Assembly (NCBI GenBank): GCA_000721275.1
Contig: JOFO01000005.1
Coordinates: forward strand, 168,340 to 232,339
Reading direction: 5' to 3'
DNA: 64,000 nt
DNA from: Microtetraspora glauca
GTDB lineage: Bacteria > Actinomycetota > Actinomycetes > Streptomycetales > Streptomycetaceae
Of this stretch, positions 51,696 through 61,592 are shown in pieces. Position 1 is the stretch's first letter; each line of letters opens with the position of its first letter. The notes below the pieces were generated by a model, which did no database searches, was not told the DNA's origin, and saw nothing but the letters and a program-made list of their open reading frames with translations. The translations under genes and the position numbers were made by a program.

Positions 51696-52208
51696 ATGGC
51701 CTCCACACCCCCGGTCCGCTTCCGCGATCCGCGCAGCAGGGAAGTCGACTTCCTCCGCTCGATCATGGTCCGCTGCCCGGCCTGCGCGCGCTGCGCCCGC
51801 GTCGTCCCGGCGCCCGTCGCGGACGCCGGCCCCGGCGGCGGCAGGACGCCGTTCCTGCCGCGCCGCCTGGTGTGCCGGGGCTGCGGACTGTCGCGCGGGG
51901 GGAGCGGGCAGGTCGTCAGGCGGTACGGCCGCACGGACGCGCCGATGACCGACCCGTACGTCGGTGCGGCCCTGTGGCTCCAGACGGAGACGCGGCACGG
52001 CCGCCTGTGGGCGTACGACCTCGCCCACCTCGACCTGCTCCACCGGTTCGTCCGGGCATCGTTGCGCGAGCGGGCGCCCTGGTACGACACGGGCCAGAAG
52101 ATGACATTGATCGCGCGCCTCCCCGCCTGGATCAAACACGCGAAGAACCGCGACGAGATCCTGCGCGCCCTCGCCCGCATGCGGCGGTCGCTCGTCGACG
52201 CGGGGTGA
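51696..52208 (+). CDS. Zinc-ribbon-like hypothetical protein
   Basis: The 170-residue product (ATG 51696; a GTG at 51660 is in frame) begins ASTPPVRFRDPRSREVDFLR. It carries two cysteine pairs, CPACARC and RLVCRGCGL, separated by about 30 residues, suggesting one zinc ribbon. The C-terminal half has WLQTETRHGRLWAYDLAHLD and a basic helical end, which I recall from orphan TFIIB-type zinc-ribbon proteins in Gram-positive genomes. The role is unknown. The 247-bp gap before it is AT-richer near 51525-51550 and holds the promoters. Confidence 0.82.
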   Translation: MASTPPVRFRDPRSREVDFLRSIMVRCPACARCARVVPAPVADAGPGGGRTPFLPRRLVCRGCGLSRGGSGQVVRRYGRTDAPMTDPYVGAALWLQTETRHGRLWAYDLAHLDLLHRFVRASLRERAPWYDTGQKMTLIARLPAWIKHAKNRDEILRALARMRRSLVDAG

Positions 52209-52283
52209 CACCGCACACCCCAGACCGTTTCCGACCCGCCGCCGTCTCATGCCCTCCTGATCCGCCCCACTAGCATGACGGCC

Positions 52284-55200
52284 ATGACGACGGCGCAGGT
52301 GGGAGAGGCGGAACGACTGCTGCGGGCGTGGACCGCGCCAGGCCGGCCCGCGCGGGACGCCGACACCCCGAGCGGCACCGACGCCGCCCTGCGAGCCGTG
52401 GAACAGGCGCGCCCCGCCCGCTCGGTGGCCGCCAGGGTCACGGAGGCGGGAGGAGCGGACGACAAGACGTCAGCGGTTCTATGGGAATTGACGGAGCGTC
52501 ACCTCGCAGGCGCCCCCACCCGCTGGAGCACCCTGCACGACGCGCTGACGGGACACCGGGGCACCCTCCCCGACCTGCTGGCCACCCACCTGCCGCCACT
52601 GCCACAGCCGCAGCTGCAGAGACAGTCGCAGTCCCCGTCGGCCCATCGCCCGGCGCACCCGCCCGCACCCCCCGTCACCTCCCGCGCGCCGCGTCCCCCC
52701 GCGCCCCGCAGCGTCCACCTCACCCTCGGCCTCCTCCTGGCCCACACCGCACCGCAGCACGCCGCCGCCGCGCTCGCGGCACTGCCCGAGCGGGTCACGA
52801 CGGAACTCCTGGCCGGCGGGGCCCTCCCGGCACCCGCCCTCGTCACCGCCGTGCTCGACCACGGCGACACCCGCACCCGGGCCGCCCTCGCCCGCCACCC
52901 CCGCCTCGACGCCCGCGTCCTCGCCCGGCTGGCCGAGGCCGGCGACCCCGAGGTCACCGCCGCCGTCTACCGCAACCCGCGCACCACCCCGTCGCTGCGC
53001 CGCGCCATCGCGCACCGGATCGACACCGCACCGCTCGACGCGACCCTCCGCGCCGAGCTGACGGCGCCGCGCGGCGACATCCCCCGCACCTGGCTCACCC
53101 CGCTGCTCGGCTCGGGCGACCCGCAGCTCGTCGCGACGGCCCTGCGCGGAGGCGTCGTCCGCCGGGTCGCCCAGGAGTACGCCCTGCTGAGGGTCTGGGA
53201 GCGGAACGGCCCGGAGGCCGTACGTGCCCTGCTCGCCACCCCCGCCGTCGCCACGGGGCTGAGCCAGGCCACCGTCGACACCGTCACCGAAGCCCTCGCG
53301 GCTCCGGACGGCGAGGGTCCCCGCCTCCTGCGCGAGCGGGGCGAGCCGTACGAGGACCCGGCCCGGCTGCCCGCGCTCCTCGCCACCGCCCGCGGCACCA
53401 GCACCCTGCGCGACCTGCTGTCCGAGCCGTACGTCCACGACCTCGACGCCCTCGCCGCCGCTCACGCCGAGACCCCCTTCATGCCCCGGGCGTGCGAGGA
53501 GCTGGCCCGCCACGAAGCCGCGACGGACGCGCAGCGCCACGCGTTCCGGCTCAGCGTGCTCAACGAGCCGTGGCGCGCCGGAGGCCGCCGCGCCGGCAAC
53601 ACCACCCCGCCCGCGCGCCGCCTCGCGGAGGAGGAACTCGACGGGAGCGCCGCCGACTGGGCGGAGGGCATGGCGTCGGCCGGGCTCCTCGACCCCGTCG
53701 ACCTGATCGCCACCGCCCGCCCCGCCGCCCACGCCCTGGCCGCACTCGCCCGCCTCGCCGACCGCGACCTGCTCACCCCCGAGACGATCACCGACCTGAC
53801 CGCCCGCACCACGACACACCTGGGGGACCAGGCCGCCGCCTGGGCGGTCCTCGACACCCTGCTTCCCGAACACTCCGGCACCCTGGCCGAGTTGATCGCC
53901 GAGGCGGGCACGCGGGCAACCGCAGGCGAGGCGCCGCCGCCCACTGAGCGTCCCACCCCGCCGACACGACCGACCGAGCAGCCCTCGCCCGCGCTGCCCG
54001 TCACACCGCCTCCACCCGTTCCCGCGCCCCGCCGCCCCCTCCACCGCCGCGACCAGGCCGACGCCGTCGCCGCGCTCGACCTCCTGTACTCCCTCGCGCC
54101 GCCGGACGCGCCCCGCCCGGACGACCCCGGCCTGCTGCGTACCCTCCGCGCCTACGCGCCCGCGCCCGCCCCCACCCTCGCCGAGCTGCGCACCCGGCCA
54201 CCCGAAACCCACGGCTCCGGCGCAGGCCACACGGAACGCGCCTACGTCGAGGGCGTGTTGCCCGCAGAGGAACTGCTCGCCCTGCTCCCGGCCCGCCGTC
54301 TGCTCCTGCTGCCGCACGACTGGCGCCGGCTCGCGTTCGCCACCGCGTGGCGGAACGCGCTCGCCCGCACCCTCCACGCCACGCTCGGCACCGATCCCGA
54401 TGCCTGGCTCCGCCTCGCCGCGACCGTGACCGCCTCCGAAGCCGCCTCGGAAGGACTGACCTGGGCGCAGCTGCTGGAGCGGTGCACCGGCTCCGGCACG
54501 GCCCCGCCACCACCCGTCGACGCGGCCACCGGCAGGCCCCGGCCGTCCACCCCCGACGAGGCCCTCCGACTGCTGGAGCGCGGCGACCACCTGTGGGCCT
54601 GGCCGGAGGGCACCCTGCTGTGCCTCGCCGACCCGGACGTCGTCGCCGCCGTCCTGCCGCGCCTCGGCCCGGACGGCCCCTGGCTGCTCGCCGCGTACCT
54701 CCTCCGTTACGACGACACCCCGCGTACCGCCCTCGACCGGCTGCTCGCGGACCGCGACCCCGACGCGCTGCGCGTCCTTGCCGCCCAGTCCCGGTGGATG
54801 AGGCGGAGCGGCGGGGTCGAGCGCCTGGTCGACCTGGACGATCCCGAGGTCGACCTCACCCTCCTGCGGCAGGGAACCCGCCGCCCCGTCACCCACCGCA
54901 TCGTGACCCGTTCGCGGCCCGCCGAGGGTGCTCCGTCCCTGGGCGCCCGCGTGCTCGCCGCGTGGCGCGCCGACGGTTCCGCGCGCCCGCCCGGCGGCCT
55001 CATGTGGCTGTGCTCGGCCGAACCCGACCTCGTCGAGGAACTGCTCGCACGGGAGGGCGCGAAGCTCGTCCTCGGGCACCAACTCCGCGGCTGCCTCAGC
55101 CTGTACGAGCACGGCGGACCGGACCGCCTGGCGCGGCTCGTGGCCCGGGACGCGCTCGGCCGCACCGCCACGACCGTCTGCGCCAAGGCCCTGGCCTCCG

Positions 55201-55829
55201 CCGATCCCGCCGCCGTCCTGCGCGCCCGCCTCGACCGCGAACTGGCGCCCGGGAAACTGGTCCGGAAGCTGCGGCGCGCCCGCACCGCCGCCCACACCCG
55301 CGACCTCCTCACGTCGCTCCCGCCCGGCGAGCCCGTCGACTGGACCGCCCTCGAAGCCGCCCACGCCGAGGAACCGCTCCCGCACTGGCAGGACATCGTC
55401 CGCCTGGACGGCGCCCCCGACGACGTACGCCTGCGCCACGCGGCCCTGCTGCCCGAGCCCGGCCCCGACGGCCTGCCCGGCGGCGTACGGGTCACCCGCG
55501 AGCGGGCACGGCACGGCCTCGGCGACCACTTCCCCTGCGCCCCCACCACCCAGCTGGACGGCCTGCTCACGGCCGGCCTCCTCGCCGCCCACGACCTCCT
55601 CCACCTCGCGGCCCCGGCCGCCCGGCTGCTCGCCTACCTCGGCGCCGCGGCCCGCCGCACCGACGCCCCGCCCCAGACCGCCGAGGCCCGCACCGCCCTC
55701 GCGGAACTCGTCCGCACAGGCCCTGGCACCGACCCCACGGCCTGGCGCCGCATCGCCGACCGTCTCACCGGCCTCGACCCGGAGTGGAACCCCGTCTCGA
55801 CGGTGAGCGACCTGCTCACCGTTCCCTGA
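52284..55829 (+). CDS. Large Leu-rich-variant repeat protein, 1181 residues
   Basis: The ATG at 52284 has TAGCAT exactly 7 nt before it, so a leaderless start is favoured over ATG 52275. The protein is cytoplasmic, Ala/Leu/Arg-rich and almost all helical. Residues about 190-260 show LRV/HEAT-like units (ARHPRLDARVLARLAEAGDP, then TAAVYRNPRTTPSLRRAI). Pro-rich linkers split it near 115-145 and 555-590. I see no catalytic motif, signal or membrane helix. I recall it only as a conserved hypothetical of streptomycetes. It stands alone. Confidence 0.83.
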   Translation: MTTAQVGEAERLLRAWTAPGRPARDADTPSGTDAALRAVEQARPARSVAARVTEAGGADDKTSAVLWELTERHLAGAPTRWSTLHDALTGHRGTLPDLLATHLPPLPQPQLQRQSQSPSAHRPAHPPAPPVTSRAPRPPAPRSVHLTLGLLLAHTAPQHAAAALAALPERVTTELLAGGALPAPALVTAVLDHGDTRTRAALARHPRLDARVLARLAEAGDPEVTAAVYRNPRTTPSLRRAIAHRIDTAPLDATLRAELTAPRGDIPRTWLTPLLGSGDPQLVATALRGGVVRRVAQEYALLRVWERNGPEAVRALLATPAVATGLSQATVDTVTEALAAPDGEGPRLLRERGEPYEDPARLPALLATARGTSTLRDLLSEPYVHDLDALAAAHAETPFMPRACEELARHEAATDAQRHAFRLSVLNEPWRAGGRRAGNTTPPARRLAEEELDGSAADWAEGMASAGLLDPVDLIATARPAAHALAALARLADRDLLTPETITDLTARTTTHLGDQAAAWAVLDTLLPEHSGTLAELIAEAGTRATAGEAPPPTERPTPPTRPTEQPSPALPVTPPPPVPAPRRPLHRRDQADAVAALDLLYSLAPPDAPRPDDPGLLRTLRAYAPAPAPTLAELRTRPPETHGSGAGHTERAYVEGVLPAEELLALLPARRLLLLPHDWRRLAFATAWRNALARTLHATLGTDPDAWLRLAATVTASEAASEGLTWAQLLERCTGSGTAPPPPVDAATGRPRPSTPDEALRLLERGDHLWAWPEGTLLCLADPDVVAAVLPRLGPDGPWLLAAYLLRYDDTPRTALDRLLADRDPDALRVLAAQSRWMRRSGGVERLVDLDDPEVDLTLLRQGTRRPVTHRIVTRSRPAEGAPSLGARVLAAWRADGSARPPGGLMWLCSAEPDLVEELLAREGAKLVLGHQLRGCLSLYEHGGPDRLARLVARDALGRTATTVCAKALASADPAAVLRARLDRELAPGKLVRKLRRARTAAHTRDLLTSLPPGEPVDWTALEAAHAEEPLPHWQDIVRLDGAPDDVRLRHAALLPEPGPDGLPGGVRVTRERARHGLGDHFPCAPTTQLDGLLTAGLLAAHDLLHLAAPAARLLAYLGAAARRTDAPPQTAEARTALAELVRTGPGTDPTAWRRIADRLTGLDPEWNPVSTVSDLLTVP

Positions 55830-55923
55830 AGCGCCACACACCAGGAGCAACCACACGCCACGACCAACCACCCTCCCCGGATAACGAGTTGCCCGGCGAG
55901 GCCCCGACTCCGACGATGACGCC

Positions 55924-56739
55924 GTGACCCACTCACACTCACACGGACAGCAGCCCCACCCCGCCCCCTCCAGCAGCCCCGACGCCGCCCGCCCGGTCGC
56001 CCTGGTGACCGGCGTCGGCCGCACCGTCGGCATCGGCGCGAGCGTGGCGCTGCGCCTGGCCCGGTCCGGCTGGGACATCGCCTTCACGTACTGGACGCCG
56101 TACGACGCCCGGATGCCCTGGGGCGCCGAGGCCGACGCGCCGGACGCCATCGCCCGGGCCCTCGCGGACCACGGCGCCGAGACGGCGGCGGTGGAGGCGG
56201 ACCTCGCGGACCCGGACGCGCCCGAGCACGTCTTCGACGAGGTCGAGCAGCGGCTCGGCGGCGTCACCGGCCTGGTGATGTGCCACTGCGAGTCGGTCGA
56301 CTCCGGCCTCCTCGACACGACCCTGGAGAGCTTCGACCGCCACTTCGCCGTGAACGCGCGCGCCACCTGGCTGCTGATCCGCGCCTACGGCCGCCGCTTC
56401 GCCGGTACGCCGGGCACGGGCAGGATCATCAGCCTCACCAGCGACCACACGGTCGGCAATCTCCCGTACGGGGCCAGCAAGGGCGCCATGGACCGCATCA
56501 CGCTCGCCGCCGCCCACGAACTCGCCCACCTCGGCGTCACGGCCAACGCCGTCAACCCCGGCCCCGTCGACACCGGTTGGATGACCGAAGACCTCCGGGA
56601 ACACATCCGCGCCCACACCCCGCTGAGCCGCCTCGGCACCCCGCAGGACACGGCGCACCTCGTGGACTTCCTGTGCTCGCCGGAAGGCCAGTGGATCAAC
56701 GGCCAACTCCTCAAGAGCAACGGCGGCCTGGCCGGCTGA
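55924..56739 (+). CDS. SDR-family oxidoreductase
   Basis: The 271-residue product has a His/Pro-rich N-terminus (HSHSHGQQPHPAP) before the core. The cofactor loop is VALVTGVGRTVGIGASVAL, with wider glycine spacing than classical SDRs and nearer the divergent, enoyl-reductase-like type. YGASKGAMDRI gives the active-site Tyr and Lys; the NNAG position reads MCHCES, so the usual Asn support is missing. It ends INGQLLKSNGGLAG. It converges on the AraC gene. Confidence 0.85.
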   Translation: MTHSHSHGQQPHPAPSSSPDAARPVALVTGVGRTVGIGASVALRLARSGWDIAFTYWTPYDARMPWGAEADAPDAIARALADHGAETAAVEADLADPDAPEHVFDEVEQRLGGVTGLVMCHCESVDSGLLDTTLESFDRHFAVNARATWLLIRAYGRRFAGTPGTGRIISLTSDHTVGNLPYGASKGAMDRITLAAAHELAHLGVTANAVNPGPVDTGWMTEDLREHIRAHTPLSRLGTPQDTAHLVDFLCSPEGQWINGQLLKSNGGLAG

Positions 56740-56754
56740 CGACCCTCCGACCGC

Positions 56755-57528
56755 TCAACCGGCACAGCCCGAAGCCGCCTTCGGCATCCGGACCGCCCGA
56801 GCCCCAGGCGTGTACCCGAAGGCACGACGGAAGACGCCGATGAAGGTGCTGGCGGACGACCAGCCGCACCGGTGGGCCACGGCGGTCACGGGCAGACCGT
56901 CGGCCAGCAGCACGAGCGCGTGGTGCAGTCTGATCTGGGTGCGCCACTGCGGATACGTGAGCCCGAGCTCGGCGCGCAGATGGCGCGACAGGGTGCGGGG
57001 ACTGGCGCCGATCTGCCGCCCGAGTTCGTCGAGCGACCGGTTGTCCGCCGGGTCCGCGCACAGGACGGCGTGGAGCTCCCGGAGCAGCGGACCGGCGGGC
57101 GTCGGCAGGTGCAGCGGCTGCTCGGGGGAGACCGTGAGCTGGTCGAGCAGGACGGCGCGCAGCCGCCGACGGGGCGGACTGTCGTCCTCGGGGGTGCGCG
57201 TGTAGGCGACGATGAGTTCCCGCAGGAGCGGGCTGACGGCGAGGACGGCCGGCCCGTCGAGACCGAGCGGATTCACCTCGGCGGGCAGCCCGACGAGGTG
57301 CAGGTCGAGTGCGCCGTGCGCCTGGTGCCGGTGGACGGTGCCCGCCGGGATCCAGATCGCGCGCGTCGCCGGCGCGACCCACGAACCGGCGTCGGTCGTC
57401 ACCGCGAGGGCGCCCTGCCCGGCGTAGGCGATCTGGTGGTCGTCGTGCCGGTGCGCGTCGATCGTGCCGCCGGACGCGAGACGCCGCGTCCGGGTCGGCG
57501 CGACAGGAGTGTGGCGGACTTTCTGCAT
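56755..57528 (-). CDS. AraC-family transcriptional regulator (cupin + HTH)
   Basis: The product has about 257 residues from ATG 57528. The N-terminal cupin includes IDAHRHDDHQIAYAGQGALA and AIWIPAGTVHRHQA. The C-terminal AraC domain includes GRQIGASPRTLSRHLRAELG and RCGWSSASTFIGVFRRAFGY. TAGATT stands 8 nt before the ATG, suggesting a short or absent leader. It is divergent from an MFS exporter gene only 46 bp away and probably controls it. Confidence 0.9.
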   Translation of the reverse strand: MQKVRHTPVAPTRTRRLASGGTIDAHRHDDHQIAYAGQGALAVTTDAGSWVAPATRAIWIPAGTVHRHQAHGALDLHLVGLPAEVNPLGLDGPAVLAVSPLLRELIVAYTRTPEDDSPPRRRLRAVLLDQLTVSPEQPLHLPTPAGPLLRELHAVLCADPADNRSLDELGRQIGASPRTLSRHLRAELGLTYPQWRTQIRLHHALVLLADGLPVTAVAHRCGWSSASTFIGVFRRAFGYTPGARAVRMPKAASGCAG

Positions 57529-57574
57529 CACCTGGCAATCTACCGAAAGCGCGACACCGCCCGTCTCTCCCAGC

Positions 57575-58786
57575 ATGGGACGGGTGCGAACGAACGTGCA
57601 AACGCACCCCTCGATCCCCCTGCTGGCCGTGGGCCACGCCTGCGTCGACGTCTACCAGGGCGCCGTCGCGGCGCTGATCCCGTACTTCGTGGCCGAACGC
57701 CACTACACCCACGCGGTCGCCTCCGGTCTCGTCCTGGCCGCGTCCCTCCTCTCCTCGGTGGCCCAGCCGCTCTTCGGCGCGCTCACCGACCGGTGGCCGC
57801 TGCCGTGGCTGCTGCCCGTGAGCACGCTGCTCAGCGGTGCCGGCATCGCGCTGAGCGGCCTGGCCGACTCGTACGGATGGACGCTGTTCTTCATGGCGGT
57901 CTCCGGCGTCGGCGTGGCCGCCTACCACCCGGAATCCGCCCGCGTGGCCCGCCTGGCCGCAGGAGGCAGCCACCGCGCGATGGCCGGCTTCTCCCTCGGC
58001 GGCACCCTCGGCTTCGCGCTCGCCCCGCTCCTCGTGTCCGCCGTCATCGGCCAGGGCTCCCTCCGCTGGACCCCGGTCCTGGCCCTGCCCGCCCTCGCGG
58101 GCGCCGCCCTGACCGTCCCCGTACTCCAGCTGTACACCCGCCCCCGAAGCCGTACCGCCCACACACCCAAGGCCGGAGGCACCGACGACGTGGCGTCGTT
58201 CGTCCGCCTGTCCCTGGCGGTCGTCTGCCGCTCCGTCGTCTTCACCGGCCTGAGCACCTTCCTCGCCCTCCACGCCCGAGAGCGCACCGGCGGCAGCGCC
58301 ACCGCCGGAACCGTCGCCCTGTTCCTGCTCTTCCTGGGCGGCGCGATCGGCTCCGTGCTCGGCGGCGCCCTGGCCGACCGCTACGACCGGGTCCGGGTCT
58401 GCCGCTGGTCGTACCTCCTCACCATCGTCGCCGTCGCGGGCGTCATCCACGCACCCGCCCCCGCCCTCTACCTCTGCGCGGCGCTCACCTCCGTCGGCCT
58501 GTATGTCCCCTTCTCCCTCCAGGTCACCCTCGGCCAGGACTACCTGCCCTCCCGCACCGGCACCGCCGCCGGCGTCACCCTCGGCCTCACCGTCAGCATC
58601 GGCGGCCTCATCAGCCCCGTCCTGGGCCGCCTGGCCGACGCGACCACCCTCCGCACCGCCCTCACCCCCCTCATCGCCATGCCCGCCCTGAGCTGGCTCC
58701 TCTTCCGCACTCTCCCGGAACCGCCCGCACCAGCACCCTCACCCGACCACACGCGGAAGGGCCCCCTACGAGCCGGAGATCCCTGA
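57575..58786 (+). CDS. MFS transporter, fosmidomycin-resistance (Fsr) type
   Basis: The 403-residue, 12-helix protein begins with HACVDVYQGAVAALIPYFVA and carries FGALTDRWPLPWLLP between helices 2 and 3, and AAYHPESARVARLAAGGSHR; these are typical of Fsr-like drug exporters. The ATG at 57575 lacks a strong ribosome site. The divergent AraC regulator shares its promoter region. Export of an antibiotic or sugar-like compound is inferred. Confidence 0.88.
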   Translation: MGRVRTNVQTHPSIPLLAVGHACVDVYQGAVAALIPYFVAERHYTHAVASGLVLAASLLSSVAQPLFGALTDRWPLPWLLPVSTLLSGAGIALSGLADSYGWTLFFMAVSGVGVAAYHPESARVARLAAGGSHRAMAGFSLGGTLGFALAPLLVSAVIGQGSLRWTPVLALPALAGAALTVPVLQLYTRPRSRTAHTPKAGGTDDVASFVRLSLAVVCRSVVFTGLSTFLALHARERTGGSATAGTVALFLLFLGGAIGSVLGGALADRYDRVRVCRWSYLLTIVAVAGVIHAPAPALYLCAALTSVGLYVPFSLQVTLGQDYLPSRTGTAAGVTLGLTVSIGGLISPVLGRLADATTLRTALTPLIAMPALSWLLFRTLPEPPAPAPSPDHTRKGPLRAGDP

Positions 58787-58889
58787 CGCGGCGAACACCG
58801 CCACAACGACCACGAACCGACGCCCGCACACACGCTCCGAGGCACCCCCCCCGCGCCGGGCACACGCGCCCACCCACCGCCCAGCGCGG

Positions 58890-59918
58890 CTACCCGGCGG
58901 ACGCGCCAGGAGCGCGCCCGTCCTGCGACTCCTGCGCACGGGCCGCCACCAACCGCAGGAACTTCTCCAGCAACTCCACCTTGAAGTCGCTCCCGCCGTT
59001 GCCCTCCTCCTCCGCCCACACCACGGTGGTGCCCACCCGGGCGAGGGCCTGACCCATACGGCGGGAGACCTCGAAGGCGGCGGACTCCTGACCGAGCGCC
59101 GGTACGGCCAGCGGCTTGGCCTCCGTGTTCCCCTGAGGCTCCGAGATGAGCTCCGCATAGACGCGCCCGGCGTCGTCGGCGGAGGCGCAGGCGACGACAC
59201 CGAAGTTCACGGACTGGCTGGACGGCCCGTCGAACGACGACCGAGCCACATGCAGAATCCCGTCGCAAGACGTCGCCAGGAACTCGCACGCCCCGCTCCC
59301 CGAGGTGAGCGACGGCTCGGAAGCGAGCGCCCAACCGGCCGGCATGCTGTGCAGGTCGGGGGCGGCCGCCTTCACCACCTCAGGATCCGAGAGAACGGCG
59401 ACCCGCCCCCCGGAGCCCGATCCGGACCACCCGCCCTCGCCCTCGTCGCCACCGGTGAGCCCGGCGAGCCCGTAGATCGCCAGCGCCAGCACGACGACCA
59501 CCGCGACGAGGGCGAGGAGCGCCGCAGGATCCCCCTTCCGGATCCTGGTGACCGCCTGGTCGCCGAGAACGAAGGTCCCGCGCGCCCGGGCACTCCGGTC
59601 GATGTGGATGCTCCCGATGTTCGTCGGCGGATGCGCGGGTTTGGGCGGCGCCAGCAGGCTCGCCAGGTACGCCGCGAACGCCGGGTCCTCCGCCAGCACC
59701 CCCGCCAGCTTCTCCCGCAGCCGGTCCCGCGCGTCGGCGTCGTCGGGCGCCTGCTCGACCGCCTCCAGCGCCTCCGGCCCCTGATCGACACCGCGCAGCC
59801 GCCCGCGTACCAACTCCACCGCCATGCCGCCGACCGCGCCACCGGCCCCGGCCACCGCGGCACTCCCGGCCTGAGCGACCAGCCCCACCACGGCACCCGC
59901 CAGATCCACCCCGCTCAC
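58890..59918 (-). CDS. Membrane-anchored hypothetical protein
   Basis: The product has 342 residues from GTG 59918 (GAGAGG upstream; GTG 59951 is in frame). A helical N-terminal domain (VDLAGAVVGLVAQAGSAAVA) and a Pro-rich hinge precede NIGSIHIDRSARARGTFVLG. One transmembrane helix near 158-178 (LLALVAVVVVLALAIYGLAG) and an outer domain of about 150 residues with three cysteines follow. The N-terminal half resembles those placed before effector domains in actinobacterial signalling proteins, so a sensor role is possible but unproven. Confidence 0.78.
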   Translation of the reverse strand: MSGVDLAGAVVGLVAQAGSAAVAGAGGAVGGMAVELVRGRLRGVDQGPEALEAVEQAPDDADARDRLREKLAGVLAEDPAFAAYLASLLAPPKPAHPPTNIGSIHIDRSARARGTFVLGDQAVTRIRKGDPAALLALVAVVVVLALAIYGLAGLTGGDEGEGGWSGSGSGGRVAVLSDPEVVKAAAPDLHSMPAGWALASEPSLTSGSGACEFLATSCDGILHVARSSFDGPSSQSVNFGVVACASADDAGRVYAELISEPQGNTEAKPLAVPALGQESAAFEVSRRMGQALARVGTTVVWAEEEGNGGSDFKVELLEKFLRLVAARAQESQDGRAPGASAG

Positions 59919-60052
59919 CGCCCGCCCCCACCTCTCCGAAAAGCCCAACACCCCTTATCGGTAAGGTGGTTGATCCCCTGAGCGCCGCGAAGGAAACCCA
60001 GGGGACCACAGCGGACCGTCAGGCGCCCCCGTCAAGGGCCATGGCCCTGACC

Positions 60053-61237
60053 TCAGGGCCGGTGGAACCGAACCTCCGGATGCGCCGGATCCGGCCCGTC
60101 GAGCAGCGGCTGCTCCCTGTCCCGCAGATGCTCGTCGAAGAACGCGCCGACATACGCGCGCGTGACGGCCACGGCACGGTCCGCGGCGAGGTCGCCGTAA
60201 GGGAGCCCGAGGTGGCGCAGCAGCACGGGCGCGTCGGAGAAGCCGAGGTGATCGGCCCCGTCGACGGTCAGCCAGTACGAGTCCTCCCCGCCCACCCCCT
60301 TCCAGGTGGCGTCCCAGGACGTGTCCTCGCCACCCGGCCGGTGGAACTCACCGGTCCCCAGCATCAGGAACGGACGCCCGCCGAGACCGCCGGCCGGCAG
60401 CGAGTCCCAGAAGGTGCCGTCCATGTTCACCCCGGCGTCGATCCGCCGGTCGGCGGCCATGGCGGGAACTGCGCTCGCGCCGCCGATCGAATGCCCGGCC
60501 ATGCCGATCCGCCGCGCGTCGATGGACGACGCGTACTTCCAGGCGGGCCGGGGACCGGTCAGCCGGTCCAGCACGAACCGGGTGTCGTCGGCCCGGGTCC
60601 CGGTCACCAGCGAACCCTTGGACCAGCCGTTCTCCTCCATCACCGTGCACGCCACGCAGGTCAGGGCGCGCCCGTCGGGGACCGACGTACCGGCCGACTC
60701 GTAGGCGTGGTCGATCGAGGCGACGACGTACCCGCGGGAGGCGAGATCCTCGGCGAGGCTGGTCAGCGTGTACCGCCCCATGCCGAACCCGGGCGAGAGC
60801 ACCACCAGCGGATGCCGCCCCGGCGCGGGACGGGCGTCGACGGCGCTGTACGTACGGATCCGGGCCACGTCCCGCTTCAGCGCGGGATCGTCGACCGGCA
60901 CGTCATCGAGCAGCAGCCGCACCTCGTCCCGGGTGGCGTACGGCACCGGCCGCCCCGCCGCACGCGCGGCGGGGTAGTGCATCGTGACCATGAGCTCGCG
61001 CCCGCCGGCCGTGGGCACCCAGGGATCGGTCCGCGACCGGTCCACGAGGTACAGGACCGAACTCCCCACCCCGTACGCCCCGGTGGGCGCCGGCATCCGC
61101 AGCCGCTCCCCCTCCTGATCACGCACGGCCCCGGAGGCCCCCGAGGAAACGTCAGCGGCGGTGGCGGTCGCGGCGGCAGGTAACGCGACGGCGCAAGCGA
61201 GAAGGGCGGCGGCGGCCGCCCGCATCATCTTCTTCAT
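60053..61237 (-). CDS. Secreted alpha/beta hydrolase (PAF-acetylhydrolase/lipase-like)
   Basis: The 394-residue exported enzyme has a signal peptide (MKKMMRAAAAALLACAVALP). VVLSPGFGMGRYTLTSLAED holds the oxyanion loop, GMAGHSIGGASAV the Ser nucleophile, and TVDGADHLGFSD the catalytic His. TAGCGT lies 7 nt before the ATG, so the transcript is probably leaderless. It resembles the platelet-activating-factor acetylhydrolase-like and cutinase-like lipases of Streptomyces. Next to it lies IS debris. Confidence 0.9.
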   Translation of the reverse strand: MKKMMRAAAAALLACAVALPAAATATAADVSSGASGAVRDQEGERLRMPAPTGAYGVGSSVLYLVDRSRTDPWVPTAGGRELMVTMHYPAARAAGRPVPYATRDEVRLLLDDVPVDDPALKRDVARIRTYSAVDARPAPGRHPLVVLSPGFGMGRYTLTSLAEDLASRGYVVASIDHAYESAGTSVPDGRALTCVACTVMEENGWSKGSLVTGTRADDTRFVLDRLTGPRPAWKYASSIDARRIGMAGHSIGGASAVPAMAADRRIDAGVNMDGTFWDSLPAGGLGGRPFLMLGTGEFHRPGGEDTSWDATWKGVGGEDSYWLTVDGADHLGFSDAPVLLRHLGLPYGDLAADRAVAVTRAYVGAFFDEHLRDREQPLLDGPDPAHPEVRFHRP

Positions 61238-61335
61238 GCCCCAGACGCTACGACCCCCACCCACCCCCCGACGTCCCCCCAAGGTCGCAACCCACCCCAC
61301 CCCTCGTACAACCCCGGTCGGACGGCAACCCCGCC

Positions 61336-61476
61336 AGCTCACGCCGCAACGAGATCGCCCGAACGACCAACCGGTTCAAGAACTCCCTGGCCCTCGAGAC
61401 CCGCTACCGACAAACGGCCAACATCCTCCACGGCATTGTCACCACTGCAGCGATCCAGCTAAGGCCTCAGTGCTGA
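61336..61476 (+). pseudogene. IS5-family transposase C-terminal fragment
   Basis: The frame SRRNEIARTTNRFKNSLALE, then TRYRQTANILHGIVTTAAIQ with a stop at 61474-61476 is the C-terminal end of an IS5/IS112-like DDE transposase (the RRNEIERTINRxK... region). No start and no DDE core lie upstream. About 120 bp further on, another IS fragment follows, so this is the edge of a decayed insertion zone. Confidence 0.75.
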
Positions 61477-61592
61477 CCGGCGCCCCGGGAAGAGTCGCCA
61501 GGGGATGCGAAGCCGGCGGCAGGAACGCTTCATGACGGATCCCGCGCCAAAGTCCGCTGACGAGCACGCTGATCATTGACCGCGAGGAGGGC

